Shown: positions 42,093 to 53,317 of the stretch, piece after piece
Position numbering within the stretch: position 1 is the first letter of the stretch
Layout of the letters: each line of letters begins with the position of its first letter
Assembly (NCBI GenBank): GCA_003427395.1
Contig: BFEA01000058.1
Coordinates: forward strand, 3,979,374-4,033,811
Reading direction: 5' to 3'
Length of the DNA: 54,438 nt
DNA from: Chara braunii
Lineage: Eukaryota > Streptophyta > Charophyceae > Charales > Characeae
Notes under the pieces: model-generated
The model's database searches: none
The model's input: the letters and a program-made list of their open reading frames with translations, nothing else
Told to the model about the DNA's origin: nothing
Translations under genes and position numbers: made by a program

Positions 42093-44665
42093 TGTACCGT
42101 ATTGTGGTGAAACGGTTCCATTTGTCGACGCATTCATAGTGGGCAGACGAGAAGCAAGTGCTGCGAATGACTGTTGTTTTTCCGTACTGTGCATTCCGTT
42201 GTCGGGCGGCTGCCTACCAGCCGATGACTTTTCTTTTTCGAAATAAACAATATTTTTTCTTTTTTTTTGCTGGTTTGCGTGGGTTTGACGTATCCGTGCG
42301 TGTGAATATGGTGTTCTCGGATGTCTTCGGGCATCCGGATCTTCGTTCTAACCCTTTGGCTGGCTGGAGTGAAGGCCCGAACCATGGTTGCAAACGGGCT
42401 AAGGTGGGTCCTAGGAGATTTGAGTTTTCAATGTCAAAAGCAAAATGCGCCGGACGGATGATGCACATCGGAATGGGCCTTGGTCGAACCATAGACGGAG
42501 GGACGTTGAGGGCCCTTCGGAAGCCAGCGGCCTACAGATCTGGACTTCGTATGAGGGTCACGGGGTAAAGGAGAACTGTGCGGCTGTCTACCAGCCAAAA
42601 TATGAATGTGTGGGGCTGTGATGGCTGAGCGTGTGTTTGAGTTTGGGTGCTCCCAACTAACCCTCGGGCCAGGCGAAATGAGGAGTCTGAAGGAGGTCAC
42701 AAGCGGGGCTGGACCCGGGCTGGAAATCAGGATTCGCTGAGCGGCAATCAGCAGAGACGCCTGCATTACTAAACGGAGGGGTTGGGAGAGATCCCAGTGC
42801 CGATAGGGAAGCCGTCGAGGGGAGGGGTTCCTGATGGTTTTTTTTGTGGCCGAGGTCAGGCGGGAGATTGGAGTTTCAGGATGATATTCGAAGGTGGAGG
42901 GGAGGTCCTCGATCGAGGCGCCGCCATTGGCTGATCGACCGGGGCAGTTGATCCATGGGGTGTATCGCAACGTACGGCCAGTTGTGGCCGGCCTATGGGT
43001 GGCCAAAGCGAAGACTGATGGATGTCTTAAAACAAACAGGGCGGCCTGGGAAACTTGATGGATGCAAGCTTGTAATAGGGAACGGGGATGGGTGCACCGG
43101 AACGTCGGCCTATGATGCCACGGCCAGCCTGGGACGTGTTGCCAAGAAATACTGATCGGTGAATAACCTCCAATAGAAACTGTTTTTTTTACTGACTTCA
43201 CAGTGGGGCCTGACCGGAGTGATGCAGAGAGCTTGCGTTCGTGACAACCGACCGGCGCGTGGGATGCAGAGTGATGAAAGATTTCGTATCACCGGTAGAC
43301 GGAAGGGCGGCCGCGAGTGGCACACAGTGAGAAGGGAGACGAGTCGAGAAGGTGAGAAGGGGAGCAGAGACGAAAAGGCGCTGCGCTAATCGGACAAGAA
43401 TCAACATAGTCAAGATAAATCGTCAAAGTAAGGGTGGGTGGAGAATCGAATTTGAACTGAGACAGTGGGCCACGCCTGACCTGCCACTCGATTGAGAAGG
43501 GTTAGCCGCATGCGAGACTGCACGGAAGAAAGAAGAAGAAATAGGGAAGAAGATCCGGTGGTGGGGTGATGCTAGGTCGTTGGAAAGGAGCTCGCAGAGC
43601 CAGATCGACAAGCCAGATCCTAACGAAAGTGCTAAGAGCGGGAAAAACGGTTGAGGCAAGAGGAAAACTCGCGGCTTCCTCCCAACAAACAAGGAGGGAT
43701 GTAGCCCGAACGGTGGAGCGGCGGTCCCCTCAAAAATTTGGGGAGAGGAAAGATTGGCCCCTTGATACCTCAAACTTGATAAGTTGATGCTAGGCTGCCC
43801 CCGGAGACACCTGGCTGAAGGCTGCTGGACGACTCCCGAGCTCGAGCACAATCGAAGCAACGGGATGACGGGCTACGAGAGTCGGCCATTGGGAGAAGGC
43901 TGTAACTAATTCTTGAAGCAAAGGCGGGGTGCTCGGAGTAGAAGCACGCGCGCTTCCCGGTTTCTTGATAACTGTCGGGTGAGCGTGCGGTTGAGTGGGA
44001 ACAATTTCGGGATCAGGCTCTGATTTCGGACTTCCCGCCGAAGAACGGACGACCGAGGGGAGAGGAAAAGGGAACGAAGGAGGTGCAAGAGATCATTGTC
44101 GGGAAGGAGGGAAAATAAAAATTTCAAAAAGGAGGAAGCTGGCGGGAAGAACCAAAATTTTTGATATGCGGACCTCCACCGTAAGAACGAGGCCCACGAT
44201 TGGCGGGGAAGCCGAAGGAACTGGATCGATCTCGGTCGAAGAACGGGTATAAAAGAGGAGGGCAGTGCGAAATGTGGGTGTGCGCATGCAGACGTTCGGT
44301 TGTTCGAGAGATTCGAGAAACAGTCGTCTCGTTCGAGAGAAAGAGAGAGCGCACGGGCGGGGAGGAGAGAATGGAGTGCATGAGGAAGAGGGGTGGGGAG
44401 AGCTCGGAAGGGGAAAGCACGTCGCGGTGGATGCGAGGAGAGAAAGGCACTAAGCGGAACAGGGATGGGAGAGACGTCCGCACGCACGGGGTAGTTCTCG
44501 GCGTCCACTGCGTCCTATCGCGAGGCTTGCAAGGGAGGGTACCCGGGGCGCCCGCGGGAGGGTCGGTCCTAGCGCTCGCTGGGAGGACTAGAGATCTGGC
44601 CAGCTCGAGGGAGAGAGAAAGAGAGAGAGAGAGACGTCGGCGCACCGGCGCACGTCCGCTCGCGG
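42093..44665. other. Unassigned stretch with long but motif-free ORFs
   Basis: The longest ORFs are on the minus strand (42434-43201, 255 codons; 43906-44508, 200 codons; 44124-44774, 216 codons). They are rich in Pro, Ser, Arg and Leu, show no domain, and overlap plus-strand ORFs; GC-rich composition explains their length. 44610-44634 is a GA tract followed by ACGTCGGCGCACCGGCGCAC, a phrase nearly repeated at 54347. Confidence 0.4.
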
Positions 44666-44670
44666 TGTCG

Positions 44671-44700
44671 GCCCAAATACCCTTGTAAGGGTATTTGGGC
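44671..44700. repeat. Terminal palindrome of family A2
   Basis: Fourteen-base perfect arms (GCCCAAATACCCTT / AAGGGTATTTGGGC) with a 2-nt centre, directly inside the element end; counterpart of 33681-33698. Confidence 0.9.
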
Positions 44701-45760
44701 ACATTTTTGCATCTCACTGAAGGTGAGTGTTTTAGCAATATCCGAGAGAGTGTCTCATTTATGAGTAACCACAATCAACTCTCAGAGGTAGGGAATGCCA
44801 CTCGCTTTTTGATTTGATTAGAGAGTGTGTGGGTGTGCACTTTGAGGGCACACAAGGTGTTTTAGGAGGTCGCTTAGTTAAGAGAACGACGTCTGCACCT
44901 AGTAGTATGAGATAAGAAAGGAGGATCTGTTGTAACGGACGCGGTGCACATCAGAACTAGGTTTGGTTATCGAATCCATCTGACTCGCTTGCTAAGACTC
45001 TACGATTAGTAAGGTGCACGGCGGCGACAGACAGAATTGACCCCTTCATACGGCAAGGGCCGATACATATAACCGGCGTGCTTAATACAGTCTTTTGTAC
45101 AGCCGACAGGTTTAGGCCTAAAACGGACGTCTTTATAGTTAAGTTCGCGCCTGTTATATCCAAGCTTGGGCCTAGCCCTATAGGTTACGACTTTGGACTG
45201 AAACTACGAAGACCCGGGATCAAGGTCAGCGATCGGCAGCGGAGGAGTAAAGGAGCGCCATGGAGGAAAGCTGAGGGGTTGAGGGTCCCGCGGGACTATC
45301 CCCCTTAGTTTTGTTGAGGAGTCCGGCAATGGGCCCGACTGGCAGAGGCCGAGGGAGTACCAGTACGTCTCTCCTTTGTTATCAATCTTCTCCCTCCATA
45401 TTTTTATTTTTCTTTTATTTATTTTAGAACGCGGTCCGAGATTGATACCGGGATGGACCATGAACCCAAGAGCCTAGCTCAGTAGGTACAACCATGAGCC
45501 GTTGGAGTACAGACCTGTGTCGGATTTAGACGCGGGAACTTGATGAGTAAGACCAATTTTAAGTTACTTGGAGTCTGTCAGCTTAATGATGATATCTCAA
45601 GGTTGTCATACGGCCACAGTCCTTCGGGACATCCGTAAAAATTGGAACGATACAGAGAAGTTTAGCGTGGCCCGCACGAAGTACCGTAATCATGTTCAGA
45701 AGATTGCCCGGGGCTCAGAACCCAGCCTCAGGCAACTCAGATCTGAAATGGGTCTGCGCT

Positions 45761-45870
45761 GGGCTGTGTGACCAAGACACGCCCAGGCTTGAGTCTGCTG
45801 TACTGGGCTGTGTGACCAAGACATGCCCAGGCTTAAGTCTGCTGTGACGGTTGTGTGACCAAGCACTGCA
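45761..45870 (+). repeat. 43-bp tandem repeat, array 1
   Basis: GGGCTGTGTGACCAAGACA(C/T) at 45761 and 45804 and a decayed third unit at about 45849. Same unit as the arrays at 48245 and 49480. Confidence 0.9.
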
Positions 45871-46139
45871 CACAGGAAATTCAAGGGTCAAATTCAATTG
45901 TAGAATCAAAGGTACCACACCCAGGCCCTTGGTTGGATACATTCACTTGTTGTGCGCAGGTACCCAGACAGCATCCAGGCCAGAGGGAGATTGGTTTCAG
46001 ACCAATCTGGGCCCTCGCCCCATTGAGATCTGGATGGCTGAGGGATACAACATCAGGGGTCCAGACCTCGCGTCAACACTACATAAGAGCTGACTTCCCT
46101 GGCTTTGACATTCGCTCTGTCTTGCGGTCAATGCTGACT

Positions 46140-46480
46140 TCATGTGTTGACGACGTGATTGGCACGACGCTGCTACTCTGGTCGAGCACTGGTTTTGTGC
46201 TGACTTCATCTCTACGGCGACACGCTGCAGGTCCGACATGGTGGCTGGCTTGCACCTTTCTTCTTGGGAGGCTGACGTGGCTGTTGCCACGTGTTACATC
46301 TGCTGACGTGGCTGGGCCACGTGTTCGACATTGCTGCTTTCCTTCATCGCCACTTGGGAGGAGATCAGGACTGTGGAGAATTCGTGGAGGCTTACCTAGT
46401 TGTCATCATGTCGACATTGCTCCAACACTAATGAGGGACTGATTGGACATGTCACGTGGCACCTGTGGTGCATCTATAGT
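46140..46480. repeat. ACGTGGC-motif cluster
   Basis: GCTGACGTGGCTG, GCCACGTGTT and TCACGTGGCACC recur in both orientations between 46272 and 46465. They are the left part of the motif field that continues to 49165. Confidence 0.7.
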
Positions 46481-46498
46481 GCTGCACCACCAGGCCCT

Positions 46499-46736
46499 CA
46501 TGGCATTGTGATGTGGGGCTGCTTCAGGACCTCATAGCAAGCTGATGTGGCGCTGCTACAGGTCTCCATAGCAGGCTGATGTGGCGCTGTTACAAACCTT
46601 CATAGCAGGCTGATGTGGCGCTGCTAGAGGTCTTCATAGCAGGCTGATGTGGCGCTGCTACGGGTCTTCATGACAGGCTGATGTGGTGTTGCCTCTGGTC
46701 CTCATTGGCATGCTGATATGGTGCTGCTTCTGAACT
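46499..46736 (+). repeat. 34-bp minisatellite, seven copies
   Basis: Exact 34-bp steps at 46499, 46533, 46567, 46601, 46635, 46669 and 46703. Consensus begins CATAGCAGGCTGATGTGGCG followed by CTGCTAC(A/G)GGTCTT. The outer copies are more diverged than the inner ones. Confidence 0.95.
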
Positions 46737-48244
46737 AGTTTGATGATGTGACATTCGTCCACACTGTCTACCTGAGGTGACTGGTTGTGAGGAGGAGGAA
46801 GATCGAGATCTGTGGAAGTGGGAGACGGGATACTCACCTGAAGTTGACGTCGTCACTGAATCTGATGTTTTTTCATGGTCTTCTTGAGATAAGAGTGTCA
46901 CGCGGCGCTATTATGGGTGATTAGGACTACTATACTTATTATCATCTTCTGATTGTTGAGGTAAAGAGCGGAGAAGAGTTGCCTTGATGGTCTCAAGCCT
47001 GGGCGACATCAATGCCAGGATCATAGTGGATAACAAAAGCGGGAATGAGGAGCGCGGAGAGTGTCGAGGGGAGTTGGTGAACGAAGAAAAAAAAAATTGG
47101 AAAATTATGTATCTTGCTCATTTCTTGATGAAAATGAGCAAGGAAAGATGCTATTTGGGGGTTTTAGGGCGTTTTGATCGAATGGCAGCACCAGATTTTG
47201 AATATGGGCCGCGGATTGGTTGGTATAAGAGATAAGGGCTGCGCCATCATTGCTAAGGTGGACGATGCCACGTGTATGATGGGCTGAGGTGGTTGTGGCT
47301 ACTAATCTACTGTTGATGTGGGGAGGCTACAGATATATAGTGTTGATCTTCAGATCGTCATTCAGGAGGTGATCAGTACTGAGGAGAGAACGTGATGCTT
47401 ACCTGGAATCTTCATGTTGACATGCTTTATTGTTGATGTGGAACCGGTTGGTTGTGCCACGTAGCACTTTGGAGGGTACTATAGATACTCATCTGGATCA
47501 ATGATTTCTACGGAGGTGCTGAGGGAAGAAGTTCGTGGGAAAGTGGGCATTGCCTATCTCCCTCTTGTCTCAATTTGTTCCCCATCTCACCTACTTCGTC
47601 TGTGTATGACCTCTCATCTATTAAGTATCTGGCTTCGAATTTTGGTTATTGACTATCACCGGCTGTTCGACATTTTGGACCTACGTTGTTGACATTGTAC
47701 ACTCGCCGCCTGTCAGCATTGCTAAGAAAGGTCTGGGTTCATTGCACACTCGCCGCCTGTCAGCATTGCTAAGGAAGGTCGGGATTGAGGTACGTACCTG
47801 GTGTTGACGTCGTTACCCTTCGCTGCTAATGTGGCACTCGCCACTCTGACTACATAAGGGTCTGGTCACGACAAGGAGAAAGGTCAAGATCGGGGTACAT
47901 ACCTGGTATTGACGTCATTACAGATCGTTGTTGATGGACTCCACGGCTTTAAGGAGATAGTTGTGCCACGTGGCACTTCACTGTGATCAAGATTGGACAA
48001 CCTCATATTTGGTTCTTGATCGAGGGGGGGGAAAGCCCAAAGAAAGGAAGGGATTGTCGGAATATTCTCTTGATGTTTATTGTCTCTTCTCCACTTTCTG
48101 ATCTGTCCGATTTCTCCCCTCCCTCTTCGTCAAATTGGTAATAAGACTTTGTGTTGGACTTGATTTCTGATTATTGGAAGCATTGTGCACATCTATGATG
48201 ACTTGTATTTCGATGTCAGATATGTATCCATCAGATTGGGTTCA
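46737..48244 (+). repeat. Diverged repeat field, first module
   Basis: 46737-46980 is repeated at 48990-49240, and 47960-48150 resembles 49150-49375. A 47-bp tandem pair (ACTCGCCGCCTGTCAGCATTG) lies at 47701 and 47748. A perfect 11-bp-arm hairpin (CTTGCTCATTT / AAATGAGCAAG) lies at 47113-47142. TGATGTGG/GACGTGGC/CACGTGGC motifs are scattered throughout. No coding sequence recognised. Confidence 0.7.
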
Positions 48245-48450
48245 TCATACACGCCCAAGCCTGAGTCTGTGGCATTGGGCTGTGTGACCAAGACAACACA
48301 TAGGACTGAGTTTGTGCCACTGGGCTGTGTGACCAAGACAACACATAGGACTGAGTTTGTGGCGCTGGGCTGTGTGACCAAAAACACACACAGGCCAGAA
48401 CCTATCCCGCTGGACTGTGTGACCATAACACACCCTGGCTTGAATCTATC
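48245..48450 (+). repeat. 45-bp tandem repeat, array 2
   Basis: GG(G/A)CTGTGTGACCA at 48277, 48322, 48367 and 48412, exact 45-bp steps. Because 45 is divisible by three the array is open in several frames (for example a repeating LGCVTKTTHRTEF phrase), but sister arrays with 43- and 44-bp periods show the frame is not selected. Confidence 0.93.
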
Positions 48451-49479
48451 AAGTTGAGCTGAGATACCATCTTTCTGATCCTGGATTCTTCATGCGTTGG
48501 GACATGACACTTCATATATGCACTGCTTGCTTATCACAGTTTACCTGAGCATCGTCAGAGGGGTACGCAGGTAAGTGTGTTATACACAAAGGATGAGTAG
48601 GTGATAACGTGGATACACTTGTGGTGCTGACGTGGCACCTATAGTACTGCATCTCCAGATCCTGATTGCTGATATGGCACTTTTGGTGTTGTTGATAGGC
48701 AACAGGGTCTGCTGCAGATGCTGACATGGCCTTGGGGAGACCAGACTGATTGCTGATGTGGCTGGAAAGAGTCATCACACCCATCACATGAGGTGATGAC
48801 TACCTGTTGACGTGGCATCAGACCTTTTTATTGATATGGCATAATCTGATTGGTTGAACGACAATGGTACCTCAATGTGGCAGGGCAATGTGATGCTGCC
48901 TCTGATCTTCATGATTGCTGATGTGGCGCTGCCTTTGGTTTCGTGGCATGCTGAAGTGTCGCTGATCTAGTCTTTATGGGATGCTGATGTGGTGCTGCTA
49001 CTGAACTACACTGATGATGTGACGTTGTCCACACTATCTATAGGAGGTGACTGGTTGATAGGGACCTATGGAACAGGCAGACTGAGTACTCACCTGAGAT
49101 TGATGTTGTCACTGAAAGTTGTTGTGTCTTCTTGATCTTCATGAGATAAGAGTGCCACGTGGCACTAATGTGTGTAATCAAGACTACTACACTTGTTATC
49201 ATTTACTAGTTGCTGAGATGGAGAGGGAAGAAGCCCGAAGAAGGAGAAGGGTTTGACGGGATCATTCTTATGTGAATTGTTTTTTTATTATTTCTTTTTT
49301 TTATCATTTTCTCCACTTTTCTCCTCTGTCTGATCCCTCACCACTTCTCTTCGTCAAATGGTAATGAGATACTGATTGAATTATCACTTCACGATTTAGA
49401 GTTTTTGTTGCAAATATTGGGATTACTCGTGTTCGACGACCTCTGAGCATGCACCAGACCAGGTTCATCACACTTAGCC
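48451..49479 (+). repeat. Diverged repeat field, second module
   Basis: Many GCTGA(T/C)GTGGC-type motifs at irregular 30-60-bp spacing (48628, 48719, 48754, 48808, 48916, 48981). 48990-49240 matches 46737-46980, including TACTCACCTGA, GAGATAAGAGTG(C/T)CACG(T/C)GGC and ACTACTA(C/T)ACTT(G/A)TTATCAT. Confidence 0.7.
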
Positions 49480-49600
49480 CAGGCCTGAGTCTGTCAAGTT
49501 GGGCTGTGTGACCAACACTAGCCCATGCCTGAGTCTGTCAAGTTGGGTTGTGTGACCAACACTAGCCCAGGCCTGAGTCTGTCAAGTTGGGATATGTGAA
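49480..49600 (+). repeat. 44-bp tandem repeat, array 3
   Basis: Units GCCCAGGCCTGAGTCTGTCA then AGTTGGG(C/T)TGTGTGACCAAC at 44-bp steps (GGG at 49501, 49545, 49589). Confidence 0.93.
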
Positions 49601-50369
49601 CTGCGAAACTACTGAAGGTTCAGACTGTTGCTACAGAAGGCGGTGTGAGAACAGCTGTTGAGGTGGCGACAAAGGCCACTACTACTATTACAACTATGAT
49701 TGATGGCTGACTCAAGAAAAGGTTGTGGATGCCGCTGCTGATGCCCTGGTTCAAAAGGGGCAGAAATATTGTCACCACGGTAGTCTGTGTATATGACATC
49801 TGCTTAAACTCTGATGAGTAGTTGGTATCCATATATACCTTGCTGCTACTCCTGTTCGACTCTGGGGCACTGCTACGGTACGTCGTTGTTGAGTTCACTG
49901 TCCATTGCTGAATCTGTGGCATTTTGCTTTGTTTTCACCGGGCTTTTGTTGCGGTACGACGCTGTGGCTCATTGTGCATTATCGCACGTGGCCATGCGAC
50001 GCTGCTGAGCTGAGCATCCCATATTCCGTTTATGTCACTGAGGTACACCATGCGCCTTGTCGTATACTCTACTGAGCACAGCACGGTCTCTTGCTGTATA
50101 TACTACTCGGACGCAGTGCTATGACATGCAAACTGTCAGGCTCATTGATACTTGCTGAGTCTCGCTGCGTTTTGCTGTATCTCGAATAGAGCACAGAGGG
50201 CATGCAGTATTGGAACTCGATCTTCCTAGGCTGCGTCTTGGCAGTACAGTCCGGGGCAACGGGTCGCCATTTAGGAGAGTGATCAGACTCAACTAGGGGG
50301 TGCACTGCTGCGACTTGGTGGATAGTCAGGAGAACTTTTTGTCTCTGCATTCTGGCCGTAAGCTGGCTG
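49601..50369 (-). repeat. Variable interior of family A2
   Basis: Minus-strand ORFs (49620-49922, 50069-50350) occupy the place of A1's 30771-31790. They are Ser/Gln-rich with no domain. GCGATAATGCACAA-type similarity to A1 near 49985 confirms colinearity. Possibly the ruin of a gag-like ORF. Confidence 0.45.
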
Positions 50370-50869
50370 TCGCCACTGCGTTATTGGCCGCCATTGCAAG
50401 GCCCTCAGGAGATTCAAGATTCCAAGGCCCTCTCCTGCGAGTTGAGTTGGCTCACTCTTGTATCTCGAGAGTCTGATATTTCATCTTCTGCCATTCTCAG
50501 TCTAAGTCTAGTCTATTGGTGCTGAGAAGAAGGCGGCAGGCGAGATTGCAACCCGTAGGTCCGCATCAAGACCTTGTGGGAGGTCCACCCACCGATTGCG
50601 GGAGCTCTATNGGAGCCCAGGCGGGGTTCTGGAGGCAGGGAACACTCAGGTAATATGATCGATTTACACGTGTGATCCCATCATTAAAACATATTACCGT
50701 TTTGCTAATGCCTGACTGTAAGTATGACTAAGAAGCTAACTGTTTGGTCTTCTTGTTTGATTTCAGGACATTGTTTTGGAAAGTAAAACTGACAAGTATG
50801 TATTGGATTAATTTAGATTATGTGTGAATTCAGACAACACAGAATTATGACTTATGTTGCGAAGGCTGG

Positions 50870-52110
50870 GCGAACGCATAAGTTGCAGGCTGTTCAGTTC
50901 TTCGCACATGTGATTATGTTTAGGCAGGGCTAAACTACTCATAAGTTGAGTAGCCTGGCTCTACGCCATATGTAACTGTTTGAGCTGACCAGGGCACAAC
51001 ATAAGTTGTTGTGTTTTGGTCGTATGCCTTTTGTCGTTGTTCAGGCAAAGGCTGGACTCCTCATAAGTTGAGGTGGTCCAGATATTTGGGTATGCCAAAA
51101 GTTCAGGCTGGCCAGCCCCACTATAAGTCGGTATGGCCCGGTCATACGCCTTACGTTAATTTGTTTAGGCAGATTACTAACCACATCATAAGTTGGTGTG
51201 AATCGGTCATATGCCTTATGTTTATTGATCAGGCAAGACTATTCGCACCATAAGTTGGTGTGGTCAAGTCATGAGCCGCCAACATAAGGAGAATGTATAC
51301 AATTTGATACTTTATTTATTATGTATATTTGTGGCAGGCTGGGCGACATGAGTTGGGAGATACAGCCATATAAGCCGGTAGCAGACAAAGCAGAGGGAAG
51401 GAAGATGAACAATACAAAATTTTGTGGTAACTTTGGGCAGACTGACTCATCCATAAGTTGGGTAGTTGGTCCTATGTCCTTGACAACACAAATGTAGAGA
51501 GGTATATAAAGTTTTGCTATTTCCTTTTCTAAATATAATCGACATTTGGTGGGGATCCTCATGAGTAGAGTTGACCTGACCACTTGACTGAAGACAAAAT
51601 TTGAGAGTGACTTTATTTGTTGAATATAGTTGTGTTGCGGAGGCCGGGCGAACGCATAAGTTGCGGGTTGTTCGGTCATACGCGCTTGTTGCTGTTTAAG
51701 CGGGACTAGACTACTCATAAGTTGAATAGCCTAGTTTTAGGCTATATGTCACTGTATGGGCTGGCCGGGCATAACATAAGTTGTTGTGTTCTGGTCATAT
51801 GCCTTTCGTCGTTTGTTCAGGCAGAGGCTAACCCCTCATGAGTTGAGGTGGCTCAACTATTTGTGTATGCTATAAAATTAGGTTGATCAGTCTCATCATA
51901 AGTTGGTGCGGCCCGGTCATACGCCTTATGTCAATCGTTTAGGCAGAGACTGGTCACATCATAAGTTGGTGTGGTTTGGTCCTATGCCTTACGTATACTT
52001 GTTTTACCATGTTAGGGCACCATGAGTTGGTGTGGCCTAGCCTTATAAACTGGCAGGTCAGTCACATCCGTAAGTTGGGTTGGTTGATCCTATGTCTTAT
52101 ATAAGGAATG
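50870..52110 (+). repeat. 62-bp satellite with about 775-bp higher-order repeat
   Basis: CATAAGTTG recurs at 50878, 50941, 51001, 51063, 51123 (variant), 51188 and 51250 and again at 51656, 51717 and 51776 onward. Monomers are about 60-65 bp and also share a TC(A/G)TA(T/C)GCC(T/A)T phrase. The first series is repeated in the same order 775-778 bp later (for example GCATAAGTTGC(A/G)GG(C/T)TGTTC at 50877 and 51655), so neighbouring monomers differ while equivalent ones match. Confidence 0.9.
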
Positions 52111-52419
52111 GTAAAAAGGGGAATAACGAGGTTTTTTGAACAAACTAAGTGACCTGGGAAGGAACCTGTGGGTTGGTGAGAGATGTTTGTTGTTCTCACC
52201 TATGTATGTTTTTTAGGTTCTTCTCTGGGGTAATCTTTTGATAGCTTAGTTGCTTTAGATGCTCGCCGAGTGCTGGAGCTATAGGTAGACGAGATGGATG
52301 ATGGGAAGCTTGGGATTTGATAGGACTGATCCTACTTGATGTTAGGACTGGTGTTAGCACACGATGCCATCACCTGAGAGGGATCGTGAAGACTATCCTC
52401 AATTCCAACTATCAAATAA

Positions 52420-52620
52420 GTGTCAGAAGTTTAGTTCCAAGTATAAATTGTGCTTTGACTTTACACTTTCAGCTTTATCTTGGCAGTCTCTTGTCCCTAC
52501 GAGAAGTGCTGCCAAAAATTTTGTAGAATCTAGGGAGTTAGAATATTTTCTGTTAGGCAAAAGCTGGCAATCCAACCTGTCAAAGGGAGATGCTGCCAAA
52601 AATTGTTGATGATTTCTGGA
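52420..52620 (-). repeat. 122-bp-family units in copy A2
   Basis: On the minus strand AAATTTTTGGCAGCACTTCT and AATTTTTGGCAGCATCTCCC match the units at 29490-30055. Only about two units remain here, 84 bp apart. Confidence 0.8.
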
Positions 52621-53301
52621 ACCTATTGAGTTAAGATAAAGGAGAGATTAGTAGAGGAGCTAGGCTACGACATGGAGTACGTTCTCCATTTGGCTCAAAC
52701 ATAGTAGTGGCTCTCTTTGACCTGTACTTTGCTGCAGGGCTAGGAATTCGACTGAAGGCTCGACTTGTTCGGCCTGATCCTACAGAGTATCATCTTCTGT
52801 TATCACTGATAACAGGTCGGTTGACGATTCATCGGTTTACGACACAACTTACCTTGCTCCTACATCTCAACCTAAGGCCTCAACCCCTGTGGGCTTTTAT
52901 GTTTTTTTGGGGTTTTCACCCAGACTTCTTTTTAAGTGGCCATTTCTAAAGACTGAGTACTTTATTTGAGGGATGATGAAATTGGGTTTGGGCTTGTATG
53001 CATGAGGCAGGGTGTGAGTATGCAGAGAGCAGTAAAGTTGACTCCCTTAAGGTGTGTGATGTTGTTGTTCGAATCTTGTGTGATTGCAGATATGCTTATG
53101 AACTCACTGATCTAAGCTTGGTGATAGCCTGAGTATTGCGTGAATGTTGATGGACAAGCCACACAACTGATGTGAGAGTGATCATCTAAATACCACACAA
53201 ACTTTTGCTTGATTACCTGAATTGCCCTTGCTTAGCATAGCTATAGTAATTGATGGGAACTATACAAGGATTGTGAATCTCGCCACGCACTTAGTCCCCA
53301 C

Positions 53302-53317
53302 TATGTATATATATGTA
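53302..53317 (-). promoter_or_regulatory. TATA-like motif of family A, copy A2
   Basis: Minus strand TACATATATATACATA, about 985 bp from the element start; counterpart of 28795-28806. Confidence 0.4.

Noticed and set aside
42434-43201. 255-codon minus-strand ORF as a gene
   Set aside because: No domain, unusual composition, overlapping ORFs on the other strand, and no splice or start context.
43430-43500. Second tRNA-derived SINE head
   Set aside because: The B-box-like CAGTTCAAATTCG is imperfect and no A box lies at the right distance.
43906-44774. 200- and 216-codon minus-strand ORFs
   Set aside because: Ser/Pro/Leu/Arg-rich frames in GC-rich DNA containing a GA tract; two frames are open over the same bases.
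48185-48457. 15-residue repeat protein
   Set aside because: The 45-bp period is one of three (43, 44, 45), so the open frame is accidental.
50870-52110. CRISPR-like array
   Set aside because: The window is eukaryotic; repeats are imperfect and spacers are themselves repeated, so it is a satellite.
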